DNA of 64,000 nt from Teredinibacter purpureus (GTDB lineage: Bacteria > Pseudomonadota > Gammaproteobacteria > Pseudomonadales > Cellvibrionaceae): positions 3,985,501 through 4,049,500 of the forward strand of contig NZ_CP060092.1 in NCBI RefSeq assembly GCF_014217335.1, read 5' to 3'. Shown here in pieces: positions 56,218-64,000 of the stretch. The notes under the pieces were generated by a model. That model was not told the DNA's origin. It ran no database searches and worked only from the letters and a program-made list of their open reading frames with translations. The translations under genes were made by a program, and so were the position numbers. The number at the start of each line of letters is the position of its first letter. The first letter of the stretch is position 1.

Positions 56218-56502
56218 CTAATCTTCTCGTTCATTACGACATTCATACGAACCCATTTCGAATTCTCGACAGATCCACGGGCGATTCTCATAAATAGTGC
56301 ACATAAAGGTTCCACGATCTAACGCCGAGCACCAACCATCCGCTAAGCGCAACATCGTTTCGCCGCCCCATTGGTCGCGCGCGATATGTTCATCGGGAAC
56401 ACCGGTGTCGCTAATAATCATAACTTCTAAACGACAGCAACACGCTCGACACGTTGAACAGGTGACTTCGGTTTCCGAAATATCTTTAATCTCGACTGTC
56501 AT
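56218..56502 (-). CDS. YkgJ-family cysteine-cluster protein
   Basis: A 94-aa protein with the Cys pattern of the YkgJ family, thought to bind a zinc ion or iron-sulphur cluster: CSTCRACCCRLEV, then DGWCSALDRGTFMCTIYENRPWICREFEMG. Eight or more cysteines are placed in the expected order, with the CxIYexRPxxCR signature. Start ATG 56502, with GAAGAG four bases before; an in-frame GTG at 56514 is less likely. Function unknown. Neighbouring genes are unrelated. Confidence 0.85.
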   Translation of the reverse strand: MTVEIKDISETEVTCSTCRACCCRLEVMIISDTGVPDEHIARDQWGGETMLRLADGWCSALDRGTFMCTIYENRPWICREFEMGSYECRNERED

Positions 56503-56663
56503 ATGGCTCTTCACGTAAAATAATCGCGCACTCTACGCCATATTTACCGCATTCGACATCACTTTTGTACGGGGCTGAGACGCTGAGCGCGATAGTGTAT
56601 TCCCTTAGTAAAAATGTCTACAAGTGACGCTGTTCCCTTACCGAGTATTGTAGCTAAATTGAG

Positions 56664-57083
56664 TCATAAAACGATTTTTTGGCTACGCTTTTTTTCTTTT
56701 CCAATTAAGCCTAAATGCGTGAAACCAAAACCATTTTCATATTTTAACCCGTAACCCAATGTACGATCGACGCCAATATGAGAAACCCAAATTAAGCCTG
56801 CCATCTGAAATAGTTCAATGTTAAGAAAGAAGCCAAGTGCCACAATACCAAGAGCGCCAACAAGCGAATGCGCACCATTATAGGCCATTGCACCTACCTT
56901 TTTATTGACGAGGTAACCTAAAAAAGAAAGATCTGGCACTAGAAAATAAAGCGCAAATGTTAACCCGCTATACCCTTGCTGAAAATAAAAACTTAAGGCC
57001 AATATTAATACAGCCAATGCCTCTGCTCTCAACACCCATTTTACTGAACCCGTTACATTGCCCACGATATTTTCTCTATTCAT
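56664..57083 (-). CDS. DUF4260-family membrane protein
   Basis: A 139-aa integral membrane protein with four hydrophobic helices. WVLRAEALAVLILALSFYF, FLVPDLSFLGYLVNKKVGA, YNGAHSLVGALGIVAL and LIWVSHIGVDRTLGYGLKYENGF (in part) fit DUF4260 well, with its PDLSxLGY and HIGxDRxLGYGLKY motifs. Its function is unknown. It ends in a basic tail (KEKKRSQKIVL) predicted to be cytoplasmic. Confidence 0.87.
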   Translation of the reverse strand: MNRENIVGNVTGSVKWVLRAEALAVLILALSFYFQQGYSGLTFALYFLVPDLSFLGYLVNKKVGAMAYNGAHSLVGALGIVALGFFLNIELFQMAGLIWVSHIGVDRTLGYGLKYENGFGFTHLGLIGKEKKRSQKIVL

Positions 57084-57379
57084 AGATGCCGTTTCTTAAA
57101 CAGACGGGTAAAAGCGATCACCACCTGCTCCTCGGTTACGTCCTTTATACACAATAATCTGTACACGATAACGATATTTTGAGGGTATAAAGCCGTATAT
57201 GCACGCTGTTTTTAATAGAACACGGCCATACCGCTGTTGCGGTTAGCCTATAAATTAACCGAAACCTAGGGGGGGGAGATTTAAACGGTGTTTATGAGAG
57301 TATTGTCGGATTTCGGCAATGGCTGGATGCCGTAACGGCTTATAGAACCAACAAGCGCTGCACAATACCAGCAGGTATT
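57084..57379. other. Spacer between the accessory block and flgL
   Basis: No coding frame. Contains a run of nine G's near 57270 and an imperfect inverted repeat near 57302-57320 (ATTGTCGG/ TCGGCAAT), but no clear terminator for the flgL transcript. Confidence 0.4.
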
Positions 57380-58981
57380 CTACAGTTGTGAGAATAAATT
57401 TAACTGGCTGACGCGTACAAATGACGATTGTGCGGCTTGCAACACTAATGATTGTGCCGATAACCGTGTGGCCGCTTCGGCATAGTCCACATCTCTTAGG
57501 TCGGCTAATACATCTTTCATAACTAATTCGGAATCTAAATGAAGTGCGCGGGTGCTATCAAGTGTATTAAAACGTGCGCCCAGCTTTGCCGTAACATCCA
57601 ATATACTCGTTTGCGTATGTTTAAGGTTATTAAGGGTAGAACCTACGACCGTATCCAATATTTTTCGCCCTTCGTCACTGCCGTCGTAATCTTTCATGCC
57701 TTGGCTAAAACGCGCTAGCGTGGTTAAAATATCTTGTTTCTTCGATGAATCGACGAATACCCTATCGCCAGCAACGGCTAGCACGCCATCCGCAGAGGTT
57801 GAGCCATTGACCGTATCAAGCCCCATTATGGCAGTTGAATTCACTGAGCCATTCCCAATCGTGAGGCTAACGCCGGTAGGTACTTGAACGCCAGTATTGT
57901 CGACGGTTACACCGAGTGAGATAAGCTTCGCCGCATTGCCATTACCCGCGCTATTAAAGATTGCAGAGAGGTCTGCAGTATTGGTGACATTACCATCCAG
58001 CACTAACGTTTCGGTTCTACCACCAACTCTAAACGTTACAGTTTCATTATTAGGTGCAGTAAAATCAAAGGGGAGTGTAACGGGGCCGTCGGCACCAAAT
58101 GAGCGTGTTGCGGGTACGGCTGCATCGCCAGAGACCGGGTTGCCCGATACTCGAAAGCTAACGCCGTTCACCTCTATACTATTGCCGCCAGTGTATGCCT
58201 GATTGGCAACAACGACACGACCAGACGCGCGCTCCGTTATCGTATAGTTTTTACCGGCGGGTATTATGGTGTTGTCGGCATTAAACGATACCACTAAATC
58301 TTCTGGGTAAAATTCGTCAAATGCTTCTTGATCTATCACCAAGCCTACGGATATAGCAACGGGCGGATCAGAACGATTCGCAGCACTCGCATAAGTCACT
58401 ACAGTGTTTTCATCACTTTCTATATCCACGAAAATATCTTTTCCGGAATCACTCGCCGCTATGGTGGTGTTATTGGCAATTTTTATAAATTGTTGGCCAT
58501 CGTCACCGTTGTAGGTAAAACCGGAATTAGCGGAGCCGGTGAACGGTTGAGAACGGCTTTTATAGCCACCGAAGATATAGTCGCCATTCGCATTTTGGCT
58601 GTTCAACAAATTCGCGAGTTCATCTAAACGCGCATCTACTTCACTGGCTAGCGCTTTATATTCACTGGTACTAAGCGTAGCGGTGTTACCCGCTTGGACG
58701 GCGAGTTCTTGCATACGCTGTATAAGGTTGCTCGCGCTTTTTAAAGATGATTCTTCGAGTACCAAATTATTTTCGGCGATATCAATATTTTTGCGGTATT
58801 GACCAATATTTGAGATGTCGGTAGTGAGTTGCATTATTTTTGTGGAGGCAACGGGATCGTCTGACGGATTGAGTACGCGAATGCCCGTGGACAATTGCTC
58901 TTGCGTGTGAATCAGTGCTTGATTCGCATCGGCCATACCCTTGTTGGCAATATTAAATATTTGTAACGATGAAATGCGCAT
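57380..58981 (-). CDS. flgL: FlgL hook-filament junction protein
   Basis: Second hook-associated protein (HAP3) joining FlgK to the filament. The flagellin-like N-terminus (MRISSLQIFNIANKGMADANQALIHTQEQLSTG, in part) and the C-terminus (RDVDYAEAATRLSAQSLVLQAAQSS, then LFSQL) are complete. At 533 aa it is longer than the usual 300-440 aa: a 120-residue insert sits in the central domain (FRVGGRTETLVLDG region). Seventy-five bases after flgK, last of the flg operon in this window. Confidence 0.96.
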   Translation of the reverse strand: MRISSLQIFNIANKGMADANQALIHTQEQLSTGIRVLNPSDDPVASTKIMQLTTDISNIGQYRKNIDIAENNLVLEESSLKSASNLIQRMQELAVQAGNTATLSTSEYKALASEVDARLDELANLLNSQNANGDYIFGGYKSRSQPFTGSANSGFTYNGDDGQQFIKIANNTTIAASDSGKDIFVDIESDENTVVTYASAANRSDPPVAISVGLVIDQEAFDEFYPEDLVVSFNADNTIIPAGKNYTITERASGRVVVANQAYTGGNSIEVNGVSFRVSGNPVSGDAAVPATRSFGADGPVTLPFDFTAPNNETVTFRVGGRTETLVLDGNVTNTADLSAIFNSAGNGNAAKLISLGVTVDNTGVQVPTGVSLTIGNGSVNSTAIMGLDTVNGSTSADGVLAVAGDRVFVDSSKKQDILTTLARFSQGMKDYDGSDEGRKILDTVVGSTLNNLKHTQTSILDVTAKLGARFNTLDSTRALHLDSELVMKDVLADLRDVDYAEAATRLSAQSLVLQAAQSSFVRVSQLNLFSQL

Positions 58982-59056
58982 AATTTTTGTCTGGCAATAC
59001 GTTTTAACATTACATAAGCGAAAAACGTGCCTCTTCGATAAAATAGAGCGTTCAGG

Positions 59057-62000
59057 TTAAAACGAGTTAATTAGGCGGTCAAATAGCTCTCTTGCAACGG
59101 AAATGACCTGAGTATTGGCGGCATACATTTGTTCAAAGCGGATAAGGTTTGCCGCTTCTTCATCGAGATTCACACCTGACACCGACGCGCGTAATTGTGT
59201 TGTTTGATGCAGAACTTGCTCGCTTGCATCAACATTAATTTTAGCGGATGAAGTATCGATGCCCACATATTCCACCAGTGACCCGTAACTTTCCGCATAG
59301 GTCGCTACGCCGCCGCCCACATTTTTATCACGTGCTAAGTTCACCAGTGATAGCGCGTTACGATTATCCGAGGCCGCGTCGTTATTAAAGTTGAGGCTAA
59401 AAGTATCGCCCGTATCGGGTATACCACTGAGTGATGCTTGAATACCCCAATAATTAGAACGCGCAAAATCAGTAGCCGTAGTATCACCAAAAATCATGCT
59501 ATTAGGTGGAAAGGTTGAAAGTGTCATGTCTTCGGCAAGGGTCACATCCAACGACCCACCTATAACAAAAGTTGACGCGGCATTGTTGCCGGTGGTCGAC
59601 ATGGTGGCATTTGGGTTTTTGCCATCGCTTAAGTCCACGGATTCGCCTGCCCCCGCCGTTAGGGATACGACAAAGTCGTCGCCTTCGGTGGAATATACTC
59701 TAAGCTCCGGCGTACCGGTTAAGGCGTTTCGCCCCGCTACCGCGTATATTCCCGCAGCAGACAATGTTGAGTTCCCGGCGATACGTTCAGCAAGGTAATC
59801 ATTAAATGCATCGATATCGGTTATAGGGTTGGGAACATCCGCGCTTACAACATTTACACCGAGAGGATCGGTTTCGTACTCAATGAGATTTTGATCGTTA
59901 AGATTAATTTGTAAGGGCGCCGCATTGGTAATTTGAAGATTGGATAATTCCATATAATTAAAAGCATTGGCGGTAACACCGGCAATATTATCCAAAGCAC
60001 TCGCCAACCCTCGTGCGCTACTGTTCATCTCAGTAAATATTGTTTGTGCCGACGCAGGAAGACCTTCTAGCTCCGCCGCAGTGGAAAGTGTAATGGCTTC
60101 GGCAGGATAACCATTGCTAATAAAGCCCGTACCGGAAATACCGTTGACATCGCCAGCGGTAGTAAACGTTGCTCCTTCTATATTAAAACCTAATAGGTTA
60201 TTCGCTTGACCTACGGGGGCCACATCGCCATTTCCATCTGGGTCACTATTGTAATTTTGTAGCGTTATATCACCAAAACCCGAGTGTTTTAGCCTAAACG
60301 CAACCGTTCCGCTATCGGACATAAAGGCGGTAACATCGGTACCCGTTAGCTGAGCATTAATTTCACTTAACAATACAGCCTCGTCCACAATAGCGGGGCC
60401 GGAAACCGCAACGCTAAAAGCACCGTCGTAGGCGGCATTTAAGGTTCCGCTTACCACAACATCAAATGAGAACTGATTTGTCGTTGCGCTAAAATCGGTA
60501 GTGGTAAAATCAGGCGCTACAGCGGTGGGTGGCGCCATAAAAAGTGCCGCCTGCTGCGCAAACGTTCGGCCTTCGGGTATGCCTGTCATATTCCCATTGG
60601 CGGACACCAATGTTGCCTGCGGGTTTGTTCCAAAGAGGGCGTTATTCGCACCCACGACAAACCGCTGATCACGAATGGGCGGTGACAATTGTATGGGCTT
60701 TCCAGGGTCGGAGTTGTCGAGAATATCGTAGCTGGTGGGCGAAGTAAATTGTACAATTAAAGGCGGGTTCATAACGCCTGTATTCGCTAATAAAGGTAAT
60801 GGCGAACCGTCGGCAGCGGTAAGCGATAGCACTTCGCCGGGCGATATTTCGCCAGAACCTCTATTGCCGAGGCTGGCATCCGTAACCAGAGGGCTCGCAA
60901 AGGCGAGGCTTTGTGCATTCACTAATGATGACGAAAAATCTCGCCCGCCAGTACGTACAGGTAATAGTTTAAACGCATCGCCATCTTGAAAGGTGCCCGA
61001 TTCAAACACCAATGATAACCCATCAAAATTAACTGATAGTGGATAGGCCCCAGTTAACAAACCTGTGGCAACTTCAGTACTGTCGGATAAACGCTCTATA
61101 CGATACAGGCCACCCGCTTCAATTTTCACCTCGTAGTCACTGTCTGTGAGTTGAAGGCTATCGTCGATGTTTAATTTTATTTGTCTGTCGGCCGGCCCGG
61201 CATTATTGGAGTTTCCAATCACCCGTGCGGCGGATAAACTATTCTCATTGACATCAAAAAAGAATAAGCCACCAAATTCGTTTTCGAGCGTTATACCCTG
61301 TTGATGAACCTCGTTAAAAGAATCGGCCATAACTACCGCTATTCGACCAAATTGATTGTAGACACTGTCCATTACACCATCACGAAAGCGAAGTAAGCCA
61401 CCAATTTCGCCACCGCTAATTAAATTAGTAATGGGCTGACCACCGATATCATTTTGAAACACAATATCCATTTTCGCCGCATCTTCTTCACTTGAAGCCA
61501 CGGTTAATCTACGGGCCTCGATACCCACGACAAGATTTTGACCACTACCAATTACCACATTAATTTGACCCGACCCTTGGTCGTAGGTTTGAATTGAAAT
61601 TAATTCGGATAATTGACGAAGCGTTTCATCCCGTTGATCTAATAAGTCATTCGGCAACGCGCCACCGCCAATACCCACGGCGTCAGATATTTTCAAGTTT
61701 AGCCCCGCTATATTTTCCACCAGCGCGTTAACTTGAGCTACCGCTGCCGAAATAGAATCATCGGCGTTGGCATCAAGCGCTTGAAACCGGCTATACAGCG
61801 TATTGAAACGGTCGGCAAGGTTTTCGGCCTCACTCAGAATTAATTGGCGAGCCGGTATTGACGTTGGGTCGTCTAGCCCGTTTTGCATCGACGCAAAAAA
61901 TGATTCGAGGCCACTCGACAAGCCTGTTGACGTATCAGATAACAAATTATCGAGCTGGCTAACGTTGGTATGGTAAACCTCTAGGTCACTGTAAAGCGTG

Positions 62001-62239
62001 GTATCGGCACGTAATTGTCCGGTCACAAAACCATTCACAATACGTTCAATACTTTCAACATTAGCGCCATTACCAACGTAACTATTGCCGGTAAGTGTTG
62101 CAGGGTTGGTTTCGATGGCTACACGCTGCCGACTATAACCATCGACACCCGCATTGGATATATTGTGGCCTGTAGTGCTTAACGCTGTTTGCGTTGCGCG
62201 AAGGCCGCTAACACTAATGCCGAGAAGGTCTGAGCTCAT
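59057..62239 (-). CDS. flgK: FlgK hook-filament junction protein, very large
   Basis: First hook-associated protein (HAP1), directly on the hook. The N-terminal D0 (LGISVSGLRATQTALSTTGHNISNAGVDGYSRQ, in part, with the SNAxTxGYSR signature) and the C-terminal D0 (NLIRFEQMYAANTQVISVARELFDRLINSF, in part) are normal. The 1060-aa length is about 500 above E. coli FlgK and 370 above Pseudomonas. The excess is in a Ser/Thr/Asp-rich centre that reads FDVVVSGTLNAAYDG, LRLYS-like repeats and flagellin-IN-type segments. It starts 12 bases after flgJ. Confidence 0.96.
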   Translation of the reverse strand: MSSDLLGISVSGLRATQTALSTTGHNISNAGVDGYSRQRVAIETNPATLTGNSYVGNGANVESIERIVNGFVTGQLRADTTLYSDLEVYHTNVSQLDNLLSDTSTGLSSGLESFFASMQNGLDDPTSIPARQLILSEAENLADRFNTLYSRFQALDANADDSISAAVAQVNALVENIAGLNLKISDAVGIGGGALPNDLLDQRDETLRQLSELISIQTYDQGSGQINVVIGSGQNLVVGIEARRLTVASSEEDAAKMDIVFQNDIGGQPITNLISGGEIGGLLRFRDGVMDSVYNQFGRIAVVMADSFNEVHQQGITLENEFGGLFFFDVNENSLSAARVIGNSNNAGPADRQIKLNIDDSLQLTDSDYEVKIEAGGLYRIERLSDSTEVATGLLTGAYPLSVNFDGLSLVFESGTFQDGDAFKLLPVRTGGRDFSSSLVNAQSLAFASPLVTDASLGNRGSGEISPGEVLSLTAADGSPLPLLANTGVMNPPLIVQFTSPTSYDILDNSDPGKPIQLSPPIRDQRFVVGANNALFGTNPQATLVSANGNMTGIPEGRTFAQQAALFMAPPTAVAPDFTTTDFSATTNQFSFDVVVSGTLNAAYDGAFSVAVSGPAIVDEAVLLSEINAQLTGTDVTAFMSDSGTVAFRLKHSGFGDITLQNYNSDPDGNGDVAPVGQANNLLGFNIEGATFTTAGDVNGISGTGFISNGYPAEAITLSTAAELEGLPASAQTIFTEMNSSARGLASALDNIAGVTANAFNYMELSNLQITNAAPLQINLNDQNLIEYETDPLGVNVVSADVPNPITDIDAFNDYLAERIAGNSTLSAAGIYAVAGRNALTGTPELRVYSTEGDDFVVSLTAGAGESVDLSDGKNPNATMSTTGNNAASTFVIGGSLDVTLAEDMTLSTFPPNSMIFGDTTATDFARSNYWGIQASLSGIPDTGDTFSLNFNNDAASDNRNALSLVNLARDKNVGGGVATYAESYGSLVEYVGIDTSSAKINVDASEQVLHQTTQLRASVSGVNLDEEAANLIRFEQMYAANTQVISVARELFDRLINSF

Positions 62240-62251
62240 GACATAGCCACC

Positions 62252-63406
62252 TTAGGAATCCGTGCGTTTTAGGGCCGAATCGCCGGTAACGATACGCTCA
62301 CGAATGGAGAGTATTTTATTCGCATAATCAGGGTCGGTTGCGTAACCCGCCTTCTGCAAGGCATGAATATAGGTACCACCATCATTCGCTTTTAGCGCAT
62401 TGTGATAACGCGGATTCTGCTGAACAAAAGCCACGTAATCGGTAACCGCGTGTTCTATGGAGTCGTAGGCGCGAAACGTCGCTTGCTCTGGTTTAAAGGT
62501 TCCCTGACTATATTCAAGTGTCGACACATCTAACGTGTCGCCCTGCCATTGTTGGCCGGCTTTAATATTGAATACATTAAAACTACTCTCACCGTTCGAA
62601 TTTTTCAGTACGGATTGTCCCCAGCCGGTTTCGAGCGCCGCTTGTGCGGTAAGTATTGCACTGTCAATTCCTAGCGCTTTTGCGGCTTGCGCCATAATGG
62701 GTGAAACAACGCGTATAAAACTTTCAGGGGAGTGCGCCAGTGCAAAATAGTGCGGCGGTTTATCATTCGCCGATTTTGTTACAACGGGAACGGCTGCTTC
62801 TGGTTCGTTGCGCAGGGTTAGTGGTGCATTGACAGAAATGGTTTTTGCGGGCAAAGGTAACAGCGGGCTAACGCTATCCGGTTTAACCAACCGATTTTTA
62901 AGTTGCTCGTTGCCTTCAGGTGTAACACGCGCTGGTAGGCTTCCCGTTGGAATGGATGACGCTGGCACATTTTCCAATGAAGTATTTACCGATGAATCAG
63001 TCTCCAATGGCGTTACCATCGATAACCGGCTTTCCGCCGCAGAGGATGTTCTATTGTCGCCGTACGACTGGCTCATTTGTCGGTACATGGCCTCTGCAAT
63101 ACCAATACCACCTTGCTGGGTATGGGCCATACTCAACGATAATTGCTGGTCGTACATATCGCGGTAGAATTTTGTTTCGCCGCTGTTAAATAAACTACCT
63201 TCTTCAAATACAGCGTTTGCATCACGCATACTTTTTAACATCATGCCTATAAAAATGGATTCAAATTGTTGAGCCACTTTTCGCATGGCATCATCTTTAT
63301 CGTCGCTGGCCTTTAGTTGCTGAAGGCTCGCTAAATCTGTATAGACATCTGCCGACTGTAAATGTTGTTGCGCGGCTAGAAGAGAGTGTGACGTAGCACT
63401 ATTCAT
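62252..63406 (-). CDS. flgJ: FlgJ rod-cap protein with peptidoglycan hydrolase domain
   Basis: Rod-scaffold protein that digests peptidoglycan to let the rod pass. The N-terminal rod-binding domain (KVAQQFESIFIGMMLKSMRDAN, EEGSLFNSGETKFYRDMYDQQLS) is followed by a Pro/Ser linker and a glucosaminidase domain (AAKALGIDSAILTAQAALETGWGQSVL with the catalytic Glu in LETGWG, then SFNVFNIKAG and YRAYDSIEHAVTDY-type segment). The fused 384-aa form is usual in gammaproteobacteria. Its ATG overlaps the flgI stop (ATGA). Confidence 0.96.
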   Translation of the reverse strand: MNSATSHSLLAAQQHLQSADVYTDLASLQQLKASDDKDDAMRKVAQQFESIFIGMMLKSMRDANAVFEEGSLFNSGETKFYRDMYDQQLSLSMAHTQQGGIGIAEAMYRQMSQSYGDNRTSSAAESRLSMVTPLETDSSVNTSLENVPASSIPTGSLPARVTPEGNEQLKNRLVKPDSVSPLLPLPAKTISVNAPLTLRNEPEAAVPVVTKSANDKPPHYFALAHSPESFIRVVSPIMAQAAKALGIDSAILTAQAALETGWGQSVLKNSNGESSFNVFNIKAGQQWQGDTLDVSTLEYSQGTFKPEQATFRAYDSIEHAVTDYVAFVQQNPRYHNALKANDGGTYIHALQKAGYATDPDYANKILSIRERIVTGDSALKRTDS

Positions 63407-64000
63407 CAGATCACCAATATTTCGGCTTTTAAAGCACCGGCTTGTTTTAACGCTTCTAAGATTGCCATTAAGTCTCCTGGGGCAGCGCCTACTTCGTTTA
63501 CTGCTCGCACAATGTCACTTAATGTTGGTCCGGGCGCAAATTCAAACATAGGCCCAGATTCTTCCGTTATTTCTACTGAGCTTTCGGGCACTACGACGGT
63601 GTTTCCGTCCGAGAAACCACCGGGCTGGCTAATATTGACATCTTCGCGCACTGTAACCGTTAAAGAACCATGGGTAACGGCAACTGGCGACACGCGTACA
63701 TGTTTACCGACCACAATGGTGCCGGTACGCGAGTTAATAATAATTTTTGCCGATGATTCTCCCGGCGTAACGTTTACGTTTTCGAGTAGCGATAAATAAT
63801 CCACTCGCTGTGCTGCGAGCTGGGGCGCTTGCACGGCAATTGAGGTTGCATCCATTGGCATGGCAACGTCGGGGCCGAGCAAGTCATTAATACTATCGGC
63901 AACACGTTTTGCCGTGGTGAAATCGGGCGTGTGTAAGTTAAATATAATTTTCCCTCCGTTCGCGAAGGTAGACGGTACCGAACGCTCGACCATCGCACCG
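63406..64000 (-). CDS. flgI: FlgI P-ring protein (N-terminal part beyond window)
   Basis: C-terminal 198 residues of the flagellar P-ring protein, which sits in the periplasm around the rod in the peptidoglycan layer. The frame continues beyond the window edge through a [10 protein letters not shown] motif, a well-known FlgI block, and includes [45 protein letters not shown] and [31 protein letters not shown] (each in part). The gene's start is outside the window. Confidence 0.96.
   Translation of the reverse strand, partial: GAMVERSVPSTFANGGKIIFNLHTPDFTTAKRVADSINDLLGPDVAMPMDATSIAVQAPQLAAQRVDYLSLLENVNVTPGESSAKIIINSRTGTIVVGKHVRVSPVAVTHGSLTVTVREDVNISQPGGFSDGNTVVVPESSVEITEESGPMFEFAPGPTLSDIVRAVNEVGAAPGDLMAILEALKQAGALKAEILVI

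Noticed and set aside
57268..57282. Run of G's near 57270 as a phase-variation tract
   Set aside because: No gene starts or continues through it.
1..64000. CRISPR arrays, tRNA or rRNA genes, complete insertion sequences
   Set aside because: No regularly spaced repeats, cloverleaf sequences or transposase frames were recognised by eye on either strand.

Overview
The window comes from a polar-flagellated gammaproteobacterium, probably a marine member near Pseudomonas or the Cellvibrionaceae. The evidence is the FleQ and FleS/FleR regulators, sigma54 and sigma28 promoter motifs, a Pseudomonas-like flagellar gene order, and an Aer2/Che2-type chemosensory cluster. Genus cannot be fixed from sequence reading alone. 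Both ends cut genes: cheD on the left, flgI on the right.

Layout. (1) 1-8287, minus strand: a second chemosensory operon reading STAS protein, cheY, cheA, cheW, aer2-like receptor, cheR, cheD. The receptor is soluble, carries three tandem PAS domains of the haem-binding Aer2 type, and ends in a CheR-tethering pentapeptide. (2) 9091-10836, plus strand: an orphan sensor protein without an output domain. (3) 10840-16711, minus: fliEFGHIJ (MS ring, switch, export ATPase), with a sigma54-like promoter before fliE. (4) 17135-23280: a small acidic protein, the FleS/FleR two-component pair, purC and the master regulator FleQ. (5) 23694-25008: a FliT-like protein and two FliS paralogues, with a sigma28-like promoter. 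(6) 25248-34502, plus: a nonulosonic-acid (sialic/legionaminic-type) flagellin glycosylation operon ending in a Maf glycosyltransferase. (7) 34566-43689: fliD, flaG, flagellin 1 and flagellin 2 on the minus strand, with a second maf gene on the plus strand between the two flagellins. (8) 44114-57083: an accessory block with a TonB-dependent receptor, small uncharacterised genes, an amidohydrolase, a few enzymes, two decayed genes (a membrane AraC-like regulator and an FtsX/MacB-type permease) and many short tandem repeats. (9) 57380-64000, minus: flgL, flgK, flgJ and the 3' part of flgI.

How it fits together. FleQ with sigma54 probably switches on fleSR, fliE and, by the promoter motifs, also flagellin 2, maf-2 and the sugar operon. 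Flagellin 1 and fliS have sigma28 (FliA) motifs. Two flagellins under different sigma factors are paired with two Maf transferases. The filament and its caps (flagellins, FliD, FlgK, FlgL) are all unusually large. The accessory block separates flgL from the flagellin genes, which are normally close in this order.

No rRNA, tRNA, CRISPR array or complete insertion sequence was recognised.
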